Shown here: in pieces, positions 37,497 through 45,948 of the stretch
Position numbering within the stretch: the first letter of the stretch is position 1
Layout: every line of letters starts with the position of its first letter
Source: JANQIO01 sp036351375
GTDB taxonomy: Bacteria; Pseudomonadota; Gammaproteobacteria; Pseudomonadales; Halieaceae
Assembly (NCBI GenBank): GCA_036351375.1
Contig: JAZBOY010000058.1
Coordinates: 15,396-79,395 of the forward strand
Direction of reading: 5' to 3'
DNA: 64,000 nucleotides
Made by a program: the position numbers and the translations under genes
The notes under the pieces: generated by a model
The model's input: the letters and a program-made list of their open reading frames with translations, nothing else
The model's database searches: none
Told to the model about the DNA's origin: nothing

Positions 37497-37680
37497 GGCG
37501 CCGTCAACCGGGCCGTTTCCGAAACCTTCAGGACGCGCTTATCCCGGCACTCATAACTGGATCAAGCGCGAGCACTGTCCGAGTCCCAAAAATCGCGCAG
37601 CGATTTTGGTCGAGTTGCGCAGCGCCCAGTTATGAGTGCCGGGATGCGTCCGTTTCGGAAACGGCCCGGTTGATGGCGCC
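37497..37680 (+). repeat. Structured hairpin element, copy 2 (E2, plus orientation)
   Basis: 184-nt near-palindrome. P1: GGCGCC (37497-37502/37675-37680), a G.T wobble, then 37504-37525/37652-37673 (22 bp). Bulge CTTCA. P2: GGACGC (37531-37536) / GCGTCC (37646-37651). Bulge GCTT. P3: 37541-37560/37626-37645 (20 bp). P4: CCAAAAATCGC (37586-37596) / GCGATTTTGG (37600-37609) with a GCA tip. The same layout as E1 in inverted orientation, with different but compensating stem sequences. Confidence 0.85.
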
Positions 37681-37763
37681 GGGGATTTGGCGCCAATGCA
37701 TCGGTTTCGGACTCCGGGCGGCCAAGGGTGCCGCGCTAGTGGCACGGCACAGCGAAGGAGTGG

Positions 37764-38243
37764 TTAGAGCAGCGCTTCGATGTCGGCTTCGAGTTGGGAG
37801 GGTTTGGTCTGGGGTGCGTAGCGTTTGACGACGTTGCCTTCGCGGTCGACCAGGAACTTGGTGAAGTTCCACTTGATGCGTTCGCTGCCGGCGAGGCCCT
37901 TGGCCTGCTTCTTGAGGTGCTTGTAGAGTGGGTCAGTGCCAGAGCCATTGACCTCGATCTTGCCCATCATCGGGAAAGAGACCCCGTAGTTGAGCTGGCA
38001 GAACTCCTGAATTTCCTCATTGCTGCCCGGGTCCTGGCTGCCGAACTGGTTGCAGGGGAAGCCGAGTATCTCAAGGCCGCTGTCGCGGTATTTCTCGTAG
38101 AGCTCTTCCAGGCCCGCGAACTGCGGGGTGAAGCCGCACTTGGAGGCAGTGTTGACGATCAGCAGCACCTTGCCGCGATACTGTTCCAGTGGCAGGTCTT
38201 TACCAGCTGTTGTGGTAGCGCTGAAGTCGAATACGTTGCCCAT
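37764..38243 (-). CDS. Glutathione peroxidase family protein (Cys type)
   Basis: Thiol peroxidase of the GPx fold reducing H2O2 and lipid hydroperoxides, usually with thioredoxin in bacteria. 159 residues. Peroxidatic Cys36 in NTASKCGFTPQ, second Cys64 in FPCNQFGSQDPG and a potential resolving Cys82; the WNFTKFLVDREG motif supplies the catalytic Trp and Asn. Its ATG lies one base after the desaturase TGA, so the two are one operon, pairing unsaturated lipid synthesis with lipid-peroxide removal. Confidence 0.93.
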   Translation of the reverse strand: MGNVFDFSATTTAGKDLPLEQYRGKVLLIVNTASKCGFTPQFAGLEELYEKYRDSGLEILGFPCNQFGSQDPGSNEEIQEFCQLNYGVSFPMMGKIEVNGSGTDPLYKHLKKQAKGLAGSERIKWNFTKFLVDREGNVVKRYAPQTKPSQLEADIEALL

Positions 38244-38244
38244 A

Positions 38245-39417
38245 TCAGGCTACCTGTAGCTGGAGCATGAGAATTTCCACGCGCTTGCGCTGCATCTTCA
38301 GGGAGTACTCCAGTTCCCTGAGGCGAGTGCGCACCGCGGCGCGCTCCCACTGCACCAGCAGCCGGTCACGCTTCTCGGCGAAGGCGTCGCCCAGCTCGCC
38401 CTTGCGACGCTCATAGCGCTGGGCCTGCAGTTCCTTCCAACGGTTGAGCGCATCGACAAACAGCTGGTATTCCGCTTCCAGCTTCTCGCGCATGGGCTGC
38501 GGCGTGTCGGCCTGCTCGAGTTGGTCGCGCGCCTGCTTGAAGCGCATGGCGAGAATGGACTGCTGGATCTTGAAGTTGGGCACCCGGTTGAGCTTGCTGG
38601 CCAGGCCCAGCCAGGCACACAGGCTGATCAGCCACTTGGTCGGGTCCCACTGGTACCAGCGCACGCCGTTGCGGTAGTCAGACTGAAAGATGTGATGGAA
38701 ATTGTGGTAGCCCTCGCCGTAGGTCAGGAAGGCGAGGAAACCGTTGTCCCGGGCGCTGTTCTCATCGGTGTAGGGCTGGCTGCCCCAGTAGTGCGCCAGT
38801 GAGTTGATGAAGAAGGTAACGTGGTGGTTCAGCACCAGCCTGGCAAGGCCCACCAGCAGCAGGCCGCCGATCACGTCGCCGGCCCACCAGCCCACCAGCA
38901 GCGGCAGGCCGACATTCATGATGACGGTCAGAAGCACGTAGTTGCGGTGCTGCCACATCACGATCGGGTCGCGCTGCAGGTCCGGTGAGTTGCTGAAGTC
39001 TTCTTCATTGGTGTGGTACTCGCGCAGCATCCAGCCCATGTGGGAATACCACAGGCCGCGGCCGGCGGAGTAGGGGTCGCGCTGGTTGTCGTCCACATGC
39101 CGGTGATGGCGGCGATGGTCCGAGCCCCAGACCAGTATGCTGTTTTGCAGCGCGCCGGCGCCCCACAGGGCGAAAAATACTTTCAGGATGGGGTGCGCCT
39201 GGTAGGCGTTATGGGACCAGAGTCGGTGGTAGCCGGCGGTAATCGACAGGCCGTTCAGGTAGAGGAACAGCAGTGCCATCCACCACAGGGTGGCGCTGTA
39301 GCCGTGATAGATGCCCCACAGGGGCACCAGCACCAGTCCTGCCAGCGGCAGTGCCACAAACAGGGCAACGTTGATCGGGGTCAGCGGGGGCTTTTCCGGT
39401 GAAGGGGTCTGGTCCAT
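38245..39417 (-). CDS. Acyl-CoA/acyl-lipid delta-9 fatty acid desaturase
   Basis: Integral-membrane diiron desaturase. 390 residues with four TM segments and the three His boxes HRLWSH, HRRHH and HNFHH (YGEGYHNFHHIFQSDYRNG), as in stearoyl-CoA-type desaturases (DesC/DesB-like). The C-terminal ~110 residues are an unusual Arg/Glu/Gln-rich coiled coil (about 285-388). It introduces a double bond into saturated acyl chains aerobically, supporting an aerobic lifestyle. AAGGA precedes the ATG. Operon with the GPx gene. Confidence 0.92.
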   Translation of the reverse strand: MDQTPSPEKPPLTPINVALFVALPLAGLVLVPLWGIYHGYSATLWWMALLFLYLNGLSITAGYHRLWSHNAYQAHPILKVFFALWGAGALQNSILVWGSDHRRHHRHVDDNQRDPYSAGRGLWYSHMGWMLREYHTNEEDFSNSPDLQRDPIVMWQHRNYVLLTVIMNVGLPLLVGWWAGDVIGGLLLVGLARLVLNHHVTFFINSLAHYWGSQPYTDENSARDNGFLAFLTYGEGYHNFHHIFQSDYRNGVRWYQWDPTKWLISLCAWLGLASKLNRVPNFKIQQSILAMRFKQARDQLEQADTPQPMREKLEAEYQLFVDALNRWKELQAQRYERRKGELGDAFAEKRDRLLVQWERAAVRTRLRELEYSLKMQRKRVEILMLQLQVA

Positions 39418-39669
39418 GAACCTTGCGTCCTTTCTGTGTCTAACTCTGCACCACAGGCTCGCTCCAGTATAGATCGATCATCCCCATACTCACGGTTTTC
39501 GCAGTATTGAAAGCTCAAACTGTGAAGCAGTTGGTGGATATTGATCTAATGCGCGAGGGAAAGTGGTATAAAACGAACCCGGATAATACCGCGTATGCAC
39601 CGGCTATCGCCACAGGCCCGGAACAGGGTGTAATGCGCTTCGACAGTTGCACCTTTTAACATTCCCGCT

Positions 39670-41025
39670 ATGGCACAGGCTGTATTCCTACAGGGCTCCA
39701 CCCTTCGCCACGTGGTCAAGATGACCACGGCCGGCGCGGTAGGGCTGGTCGCCATGTTCACCGTCGACCTGGTGGACATGTATTTCCTGAGCCTGCTCGG
39801 CGAGCAGGAACTTGCTGCCGCGGTGGGGTACGGCGGAACCCTGCTGTTCTTCCTGACCGCGGTCAGCATTGGCCTGCAGATCAGCATGGGGGCGCTGGTG
39901 TCACGTGCGGAGGGATCTTTCCGGCGCGATCTTGCCGGTCGCTACTGCAGCAACATCCTGATTTTCAGCGGCACCGCGGCGGCGCTGATCAGCGGCATCG
40001 GCTTCCTCTACCTGCCCGAACTGCTCTCCCTGCTGGGCGCCTCCGGCAAGACCCACGAGTACGCCCTGGCCTACAGCCGCATCATTATTCCCAATACGGT
40101 AGTGCTGGCGCTCGGCATGTGCGCGGCTAATGCAGCGCGGGCGCTGGGCGACGCCCGGCGTTCGATGTATGCCACCCTGGGAGGGTCGGCGGTGAATGCC
40201 ATCCTCGATCCCATCCTCATCTTCGGTTTTGGCTGGGGCATCGAGGGAGCAGCCGCTGCCTCGGTGGCATCGCGCTGGGTGATGATGTTCATTTCCTTCA
40301 ATGCCATCTTCCGTGTACACCAGTTGCCCACACCCACTCGCCTGAGCTGGCTTCGGGAAGACATGGGCGCGATTATCGGGGTGGCGGGTCCCGCCATGCT
40401 GACCAACCTGGCAACGCCCATTGGCGCCAGCTTCGTGTTGCGCACTATGTCCCAGTACGGCGACAGCGCGGTGGCGGGCGCTGCCATCATGGGGCGTATC
40501 TGGCCGGTGGCGTTCGCGGCAGTGTTTGCGCTGTCCGGGGCAATCGGGCCCATCATCGGCCAGAATGCCGGTGCCCTGCAGTATGACCGCGTGCGACGCG
40601 CGCTGCTGGACGCCCTGCTGTGCAATCTCGCGTACGTGCTGCTGGTCTGGCTGATCCTGTGGTCGAGCCAGGACCTGATCGTCTCCGTATTCAATGCCAG
40701 CGGCGATGCCGAGTACCTGATTCGCTTCGCGGTCACCTGGCTGGTGGGCGCCTATATCTTCAGCGGCATGCTGTTCGTGGCCAATGCCAGCTTCAACAAC
40801 CTGCATCGCGCTCACCTGGCCACCCTGTTCAATTTTGGCCGGGCGCTGCTGGGCACCATTCCCTGCGTCTACCTGGGCTCCCAGTGGTTTGACGCACCGG
40901 GAGTGATGGCGGGCGAGGCAGTGGGTGCCGTGGTATTCGGTAGCCTCGCCTTCATCGCGGTGCTGTGGCAGGTGCGGGAGCTGGGCCAGCGCTGCGCCGG
41001 CAGCGCCCAACCCCAGCAGGCCTAG
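39670..41025 (+). CDS. MATE-family multidrug efflux transporter
   Basis: 451-residue Na+ or H+ antiporter with twelve TM segments in two MatE halves. Landmarks: VDLVDMYFLSLLGEQELAAAVGYGGTLLFF in TM1-2, the SIGLQISMGALVSRAEG loop, and in the second half TPIGASFVLRTMSQYGDSAVAGAAIMGRIWPVAFAAVFALSGAIGPIIGQNAGA. Substrate unknown; norM/dinF-like. No clear ribosome-binding site before the ATG. It is followed after 33 bp by the dehydrogenase gene, perhaps co-transcribed. Confidence 0.9.
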   Translation: MAQAVFLQGSTLRHVVKMTTAGAVGLVAMFTVDLVDMYFLSLLGEQELAAAVGYGGTLLFFLTAVSIGLQISMGALVSRAEGSFRRDLAGRYCSNILIFSGTAAALISGIGFLYLPELLSLLGASGKTHEYALAYSRIIIPNTVVLALGMCAANAARALGDARRSMYATLGGSAVNAILDPILIFGFGWGIEGAAAASVASRWVMMFISFNAIFRVHQLPTPTRLSWLREDMGAIIGVAGPAMLTNLATPIGASFVLRTMSQYGDSAVAGAAIMGRIWPVAFAAVFALSGAIGPIIGQNAGALQYDRVRRALLDALLCNLAYVLLVWLILWSSQDLIVSVFNASGDAEYLIRFAVTWLVGAYIFSGMLFVANASFNNLHRAHLATLFNFGRALLGTIPCVYLGSQWFDAPGVMAGEAVGAVVFGSLAFIAVLWQVRELGQRCAGSAQPQQA

Positions 41026-41058
41026 CTGCTACACTGGTGGCCTCACAGGAGGTGTTCC

Positions 41059-42162
41059 ATGAATCGATTTTGCATAGCGCTGGCACTGCTGCTGGCAACG
41101 TTCCAGGTATCCGCGCAGACGGCGCAAGTCCCGGAGGTGCTGCAGGGCCTGGGCCTGCGTGAGCACCAGGTGGCCAGCCGCGATATGCCGGGTTGGGCGC
41201 CGCCGAAGAAAGTTGTGGTACGCAATGTCTTCGGTGATTCCAGCGCGGCCCTGCGCAGCGTCGCTCCCGACGTGGAAATTGTTGCCGTCGACAGCCTGGA
41301 CGCTGCCCGCGCCGCGATGCCGGGCGCGCAGGTGTTGATCGGCTACTGCAGCCAGGACCTGTTTGATGCGGCCGATGAACTGCACTGGGTACAGGTCTAT
41401 TTTGCCGGCGTCGAGAACTGCGTTGGGCTGCCGGCATTCGCCGGCAGCGACCGGCTGCTGACCAACGGCCAGCGCCTGGGCAGCCCGACCCTGGCCGATC
41501 ATGCCATCGCGCTGATGATGGCGCAGACCCGCGGCCTGGCCGGTCATATCATTTCCCAGCAGCGCGGTGCCTGGGAGCCGAACTGGGACCAGCCGCCACC
41601 GCCCATGGGGGAGGTGGCGGGCAATACGCTGCTGGTGGTCGGCCTGGGAGGTATCGGCACCCAGGTGGCCAAGCGGGCCCACGGGCTGGGCATGCGGGTG
41701 ATTGCCACCCGCAACAGCCGCCGTGAGGGTCCCGATTATGTCGACTACGTGGGCCTCGCGGACGAGGTCTGGGAGCTGGCGAAGCAGGCCGACGTGGTGG
41801 TGAACGCGGCGCCGCTGACGGACAGCACCCGGGGCCTGTTCGATGAAAAATTCTTCAAGGCCATGAAGCCCACCGCCTACTTCATCAGCGTCGGGCGCGG
41901 CAAGAGCACGGTTACGGCAGATCTCATCAAGGCGCTGGAAACCGGCCAGATTGCCGGGGCCGCGCTGGATGTCACCGACCCGGAGCCGCTGCCGGAGGGG
42001 CACCCGCTGTGGACTGCTCCCAACCTGATCATCACACCCCATGTCGCGGGCCGCTCGCAAGAGGCCCTCGGTCGCATCCAGGCGCTGGTGGCAGAGAATC
42101 TGCGCCGCTACGTGGCGGGAGAGCCGCTGCTGTCGGTGGTCAATATCGAGCGCGGTTACTAA
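41059..42162 (+). CDS. D-2-hydroxyacid dehydrogenase-family protein with a signal peptide
   Basis: 367 residues. The Rossmann NAD site VVGLGGIGTQVAKRAHGLGMRVIATR is clear, and catalytic Arg (SVGRGKST), Glu (DVTDPEPLPEGHPLW) and His (ITPHVAGRS) are all in place, so it looks catalytically complete. Unusually, it starts MNRFCIALALLLATFQVSAQTAQ, a convincing Sec signal peptide with a VSA/QT cleavage site, preceded by an excellent AGGAGGTG. Export would place an NAD(P)-dependent enzyme in the periplasm. Alternatives: a misread start (no later ATG fits the N-terminal lid domain) or a membrane-anchored enzyme. Confidence 0.85.
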   Translation: MNRFCIALALLLATFQVSAQTAQVPEVLQGLGLREHQVASRDMPGWAPPKKVVVRNVFGDSSAALRSVAPDVEIVAVDSLDAARAAMPGAQVLIGYCSQDLFDAADELHWVQVYFAGVENCVGLPAFAGSDRLLTNGQRLGSPTLADHAIALMMAQTRGLAGHIISQQRGAWEPNWDQPPPPMGEVAGNTLLVVGLGGIGTQVAKRAHGLGMRVIATRNSRREGPDYVDYVGLADEVWELAKQADVVVNAAPLTDSTRGLFDEKFFKAMKPTAYFISVGRGKSTVTADLIKALETGQIAGAALDVTDPEPLPEGHPLWTAPNLIITPHVAGRSQEALGRIQALVAENLRRYVAGEPLLSVVNIERGY

Positions 42163-42184
42163 CCAGGGACGGGTGAGAGCAGGC

Positions 42185-43528
42185 CTACAAGCGCTCCAGA
42201 TACGAGGTGTACTCGAGCTCGCTGATGCGGGCGCGGAACTCGGCGTTTTCCTGGGCCTTGCTCAGGGAATAAATGCGCTGCAGCTCCTTGCCCAGGTTGC
42301 GGGCGATAAAGTCGGAGTCCTGGAATAGCTGGATGGCTTCCGGCAGGTAAAGCGGCAGCAGTTTACCGGCCTGCACATAGCCGTCTCCCTGTATCGGTTC
42401 GCCGGGGTCCGATTGCTGGGCGATGCCTTCGATAATGCCCGACAGCAGTGCTGCATAGACCAGGTAGGGGTTGGCGTCGGCGCCGGCGACCCGCAGCTCC
42501 AGCCGGCGGGCGCTGGATTTGCCGGCCGGGATGCGTACCGACACGGTGCGGTTGTCATAGCCCCAGCAGGGTGAAGTGGGGGCGTGGGCCCCGGGCTGGA
42601 AGCGCCGGTAGGAATTGAAGTTCGGCGCATAGATGGCCATGGACTCGCCCATGTACTGCATGCAGCCCGCCACCGCGTGGCGCATCAGCTCGGTGCCGCG
42701 CTCGGTGCCGTCATCGAAGATGTTGCGCTCCTGCTCGTCCAGCACGCTGCAATGCACGTGCATGCCGTTGCCGGCCTCGTTTTCAAATGGTTTGGCCATG
42801 AAGCTGGCGATAAAGCCGTGCCGCGCGGCCACGCCTTTCACCAGCCGCTTGATCATCTGGATCTGGTCGGCCGCCAGCACCGGGTTGTCGATGTGCTGCA
42901 TGTTGATTTCGTACTGGGAAGGAGCGGATTCCTTGACGATCCCGTCGAAGGGGATGTGCTGGATTTCGCAGGCCTCGCGAATTTCCTTGAGCATGGCGGC
43001 GTTGGCCTGCAGCACGTCGACGCCGTAGGTATTGCCGCCGATGGGCTCGTGGCCTGCCGGCACCGGGCAGCTGTGGCGGATGCCGCGGCGGTCGTAGTGC
43101 ACCAGGCTGAATTCCAGCTCGGCGGCCACAACCGGCCGCCAGCCGGCATTGTGAAAGCGACCCAGCACCTGGCGGAGGACGTTGCGGGGGTCGCCGAGGT
43201 AGGGCTCCCCGTCTCCGCTGTAGAGCGACAACATCACCTGGCCATAGCTGTCATCGCTGGCCCAGGGTGTGGGCAGCAGGCTGCCTTCGATGGGCCTGCA
43301 GACCCCGTCGGCATCTCCCGACTCGAATACCAGTTCCTCGACGTCCCGACCCCAGATATCAAGGCTCAGGGCAGTCATCGGCAGCTTGAACTCTCCCTGG
43401 AAAACCTTCTCGAGTTTGTGGCGTGGCAGCCACTTCCCCCGCATGACACCATTGCAGTCCGGCAACAGTGCTTCGATGGTAGTGATATCGGGGTAGGTGC
43501 GAAGGAACCAGTCTGCTTCAACAGACAT
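42185..43528 (-). CDS. Glutamine synthetase-like gamma-glutamylpolyamine synthetase (PuuA/SpuI type)
   Basis: ATP-dependent ligase of the GlnA fold. 447 residues with the GS beta-grasp N-terminus and the catalytic barrel (VAAELEFSLV, NEAGNGMHVHCSV, RIPAGKSSARRLELRVAGADANPYLVYAALL). The length and absence of the adenylylation-site loop of true GlnA point to the polyamine or ethanolamine branch. Its neighbours, a LuxR regulator and a SpuC-like aminotransferase, make gamma-glutamylation of putrescine or another polyamine the likely reaction. Weak ribosome-binding site. Confidence 0.85.
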   Translation of the reverse strand: MSVEADWFLRTYPDITTIEALLPDCNGVMRGKWLPRHKLEKVFQGEFKLPMTALSLDIWGRDVEELVFESGDADGVCRPIEGSLLPTPWASDDSYGQVMLSLYSGDGEPYLGDPRNVLRQVLGRFHNAGWRPVVAAELEFSLVHYDRRGIRHSCPVPAGHEPIGGNTYGVDVLQANAAMLKEIREACEIQHIPFDGIVKESAPSQYEINMQHIDNPVLAADQIQMIKRLVKGVAARHGFIASFMAKPFENEAGNGMHVHCSVLDEQERNIFDDGTERGTELMRHAVAGCMQYMGESMAIYAPNFNSYRRFQPGAHAPTSPCWGYDNRTVSVRIPAGKSSARRLELRVAGADANPYLVYAALLSGIIEGIAQQSDPGEPIQGDGYVQAGKLLPLYLPEAIQLFQDSDFIARNLGKELQRIYSLSKAQENAEFRARISELEYTSYLERL

Positions 43529-43601
43529 TTAGCGCACGTACCTTTACCAGCAAACCCTGATGTTCCCGACGGCGCAAATTACTGGCAATACCCCACAAGG
43601 G

Positions 43602-44468
43602 TCAGGCGCCCCCGCCGCGCGCGGCTGTCGGGGCCATCAGGAACTGCAGCGGATCACCGACACCGGCTTCCCCGAGGTAGGGCAAAGTGGCGATGAACAG
43701 GGAGAACAGGTCAGCCTGGGAGCTGACATCGAGCTTGCGATAGATACTCTTGCGGTGGCGGCGCAGGGTCTCCAGGGCGATGCCAAGCTTGTCGGCCGAG
43801 GCCTGGCTGGAGTAGCCCCGCAGCATGAGCTCCAGCACCGCCTTCTCTCGCGGTGAGAGCAGGGACACGCCGAACATTCTGAATGCGTGGTCAATAGCCT
43901 CGCCGATATCCGGCCCCAGCATGTAGCGCTGGCTGAAATCCGCTACCTGGCTGTGGCTGCGGAGCAGGGCGGAAACCGGCGCCGAGAGCGCCTTGAGAAA
44001 CTCGTGTTCGTCGTCCGAGAAACGCCCGCGACCGTTCTTGCGCATCAGGCTGATATTGATTACACCGCCGTCCACCAGACGGGCCAGGAAGATCACCTCG
44101 TCCTCGGTGGCGGTCTCCCGGTAGTAGTTGGTGTAGTAGTTGCTGGCTTCCAGGTCGCCCTCGTACAGCTCGTGGAGTCGGTAGAAGCGGCCCCGCGGCT
44201 GGTTCATCGACAGCTGGTAAAAGGGATCATCCTGGTAGGGGCCTTCCAGGTACAGGTCGACCTGGGACGCCACTGCGTTGTCGGGAATTTCATGGTAGAT
44301 GCACTGGGGCGGCAGCTCCGTGTGATAGAGCCACACCTGCGGGTAGTCGACGCGGATGTCCCGGCAGATCGCCTTGATGATGGCGGGGAAAAAGCGCTCT
44401 GTGCCCAGCTCCGAAATCGCCACCGACAGGTCGCGATTCCACCGCGCCAGTTGTTCCCCTCCAGCCAT
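43602..44468 (-). CDS. LuxR-type HTH transcriptional regulator
   Basis: 288 residues. The C-terminal GerE/LuxR HTH (about 215-275: LLSPREKAVLELMLRGYSSQASADKLGIALETLRRHRKSIYRKL) follows an N-terminal GAF-like or novel sensor domain rich in aromatic residues (DLYLEGPYQDDPFYQLSMNQPRGRFYRLHEL). There is no autoinducer-binding motif or receiver domain. It sits between and divergent from the aminotransferase and upstream of the PuuA-like gene on the same strand, as in Pseudomonas polyamine loci, so it probably controls polyamine or amine use. Confidence 0.85.
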   Translation of the reverse strand: MAGGEQLARWNRDLSVAISELGTERFFPAIIKAICRDIRVDYPQVWLYHTELPPQCIYHEIPDNAVASQVDLYLEGPYQDDPFYQLSMNQPRGRFYRLHELYEGDLEASNYYTNYYRETATEDEVIFLARLVDGGVINISLMRKNGRGRFSDDEHEFLKALSAPVSALLRSHSQVADFSQRYMLGPDIGEAIDHAFRMFGVSLLSPREKAVLELMLRGYSSQASADKLGIALETLRRHRKSIYRKLDVSSQADLFSLFIATLPYLGEAGVGDPLQFLMAPTAARGGGA

Positions 44469-44573
44469 ACCCTGAAACGCCTCTACCTAATTCTTGTTAA
44501 TAGATGGGTCATCACGCCTGTGGCACAATCATGGGCAGGCCGGCAACGGCTTGTCAATTTTGTGAGGCATCCC

Positions 44574-45947
44574 ATGACCAGCATCATCCCTGAACGGGCT
44601 CGCCAGGACTGGCAGGCCCTGGACAGCAGTCACTACCTGCATCCCTTTACCGACTTCAAGGAGTTGGCCGCCAAGGGCAGTCGCATCATTACGCGCGCCG
44701 AGGGGCCCTATATCTACGATGCGGAGGGCAGGGAAATACTCGACGGCATGTCGGGTCTGTGGTGCGTCAGCCTGGGCTACGGCCAGGACCGTATCGCCGA
44801 TGCCGTGCACCGCCAACTGCAGGAATTGCCCTACTACAACAGTTTCTTCCAGTGTGCCCACCCGCCTGTTATCGAGCTGGCGCGGCGCCTGGTCGAGGTG
44901 ACGCCGGACCACATCAACAACTTCTTCTTCACCGCCAGCGGTTCCGAGGCCAACGACACCCAGCTGCGTATCGTTCGACGCTACTGGGACCTGCTGGAGA
45001 AGCCCGCCAAGCGCTACGTCATCAGCCGCAAGAACGGCTATCACGGCTCGACGATTGCCGGCGCCAGCCTCGGTGGCATGGGTTTTATGCACAAGCAGTT
45101 CGAAACCCTGAGCTATGTCAGCCACGTCGAACAGCCCTACTGGTTCGGTGAGGGCGGCGACCTCGACCCCGAGGAGTTTGGTCGCCAGGCAGCCGCCAGC
45201 CTGGAGCAACGCATCATTGAGCTGGGCGCCGACAATGTCGCCGCCTTTATTGCCGAGCCGGTGCAGGGCGCGGGCGGGGTGATCGTGCCGCCTGACAGCT
45301 ACTGGCCCGAAATTCGCCGCATCTGCCAGGAACACGACATCCTGATGATTTCCGACGAGGTCATCTGTGGCTTCGGTCGCCTGGGAGAATGGTTCGGTGC
45401 CGACTACTACCAGGTGCCGGCAGACCTGATGTCTTTCGCCAAGGCCGTGACCAACGGTTACCAGCCGCTCGGCGGTGTCATGGTGGGCGACCGGGTGGCG
45501 GACGTGATCAAGGCCGATGGCGGCGAGTTCGCCCACGGTTACACCTACTCCGGTCACCCGGCGGCCTGTGCCGCTGCCCTTGCCACCCTCGATCTGCTCC
45601 AGGAGCAGGATATCGTGCGCCAGGTGCGCGATGACAAGGCGCCTTACCTGCAGCAGCGCTGGGCGGAAATGGCCGAACACCCTCTGGTCGGTGAAGCGCG
45701 CGGTGTCGGTTTTGTGGCCGCCATGGAACTGGTGTCCGACAAGGCTACCCGGGCGCGCTTTGATGATGACGGCAGCGCCGGCGCCCTGTGCCGCAACCTG
45801 TCGGTTGAAAGTGGCCTGGTGATGCGCGCTGTCGGTGACACCATGATCATTGCGCCGCCGCTGACCATGACGCACGAGCAGATCGACCAGCTGATTGAAA
45901 GGGCGCAGATGGCGCTGGACAAGACCTGGGCCGCCCTGGGCCGCTGA
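44574..45947 (+). CDS. Class III aminotransferase (putrescine/polyamine:pyruvate type, SpuC-like)
   Basis: PLP omega-aminotransferase, 457 residues from the ATG at 44574 with GAGG upstream; the frame is open further upstream, antisense to the luxR-type gene, without homology. Motifs: HYLHPFTDFKELAAKGSRIITRAEGPYIYDAEG, FTASGSEANDTQLRIVRRYW, NGYHGSTIAGASLGGM, ISDEVICGFGRLGEWFG, and Schiff-base Lys in MSFAKAVTNGYQPLGG. The N-terminal FTDF and the length match putrescine- or spermidine-pyruvate aminotransferases such as Pseudomonas SpuC. It probably works with the adjacent glutamine synthetase-like enzyme. Confidence 0.9.
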   Translation: MTSIIPERARQDWQALDSSHYLHPFTDFKELAAKGSRIITRAEGPYIYDAEGREILDGMSGLWCVSLGYGQDRIADAVHRQLQELPYYNSFFQCAHPPVIELARRLVEVTPDHINNFFFTASGSEANDTQLRIVRRYWDLLEKPAKRYVISRKNGYHGSTIAGASLGGMGFMHKQFETLSYVSHVEQPYWFGEGGDLDPEEFGRQAAASLEQRIIELGADNVAAFIAEPVQGAGGVIVPPDSYWPEIRRICQEHDILMISDEVICGFGRLGEWFGADYYQVPADLMSFAKAVTNGYQPLGGVMVGDRVADVIKADGGEFAHGYTYSGHPAACAAALATLDLLQEQDIVRQVRDDKAPYLQQRWAEMAEHPLVGEARGVGFVAAMELVSDKATRARFDDDGSAGALCRNLSVESGLVMRAVGDTMIIAPPLTMTHEQIDQLIERAQMALDKTWAALGR

Positions 45948-45948
45948 T

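Noticed and set aside
37040..37680. Integron attC sites for the two hairpin elements
   Set aside because: No RYYYAAC/GTTRRRY core pair, P1 is about 30 bp, and no cassette gene lies between them.
43887..44573. N-terminal extension of the aminotransferase
   Set aside because: The frame is open but antisense to the LuxR gene; the family N-terminus and a GAGG site place the start at 44574.
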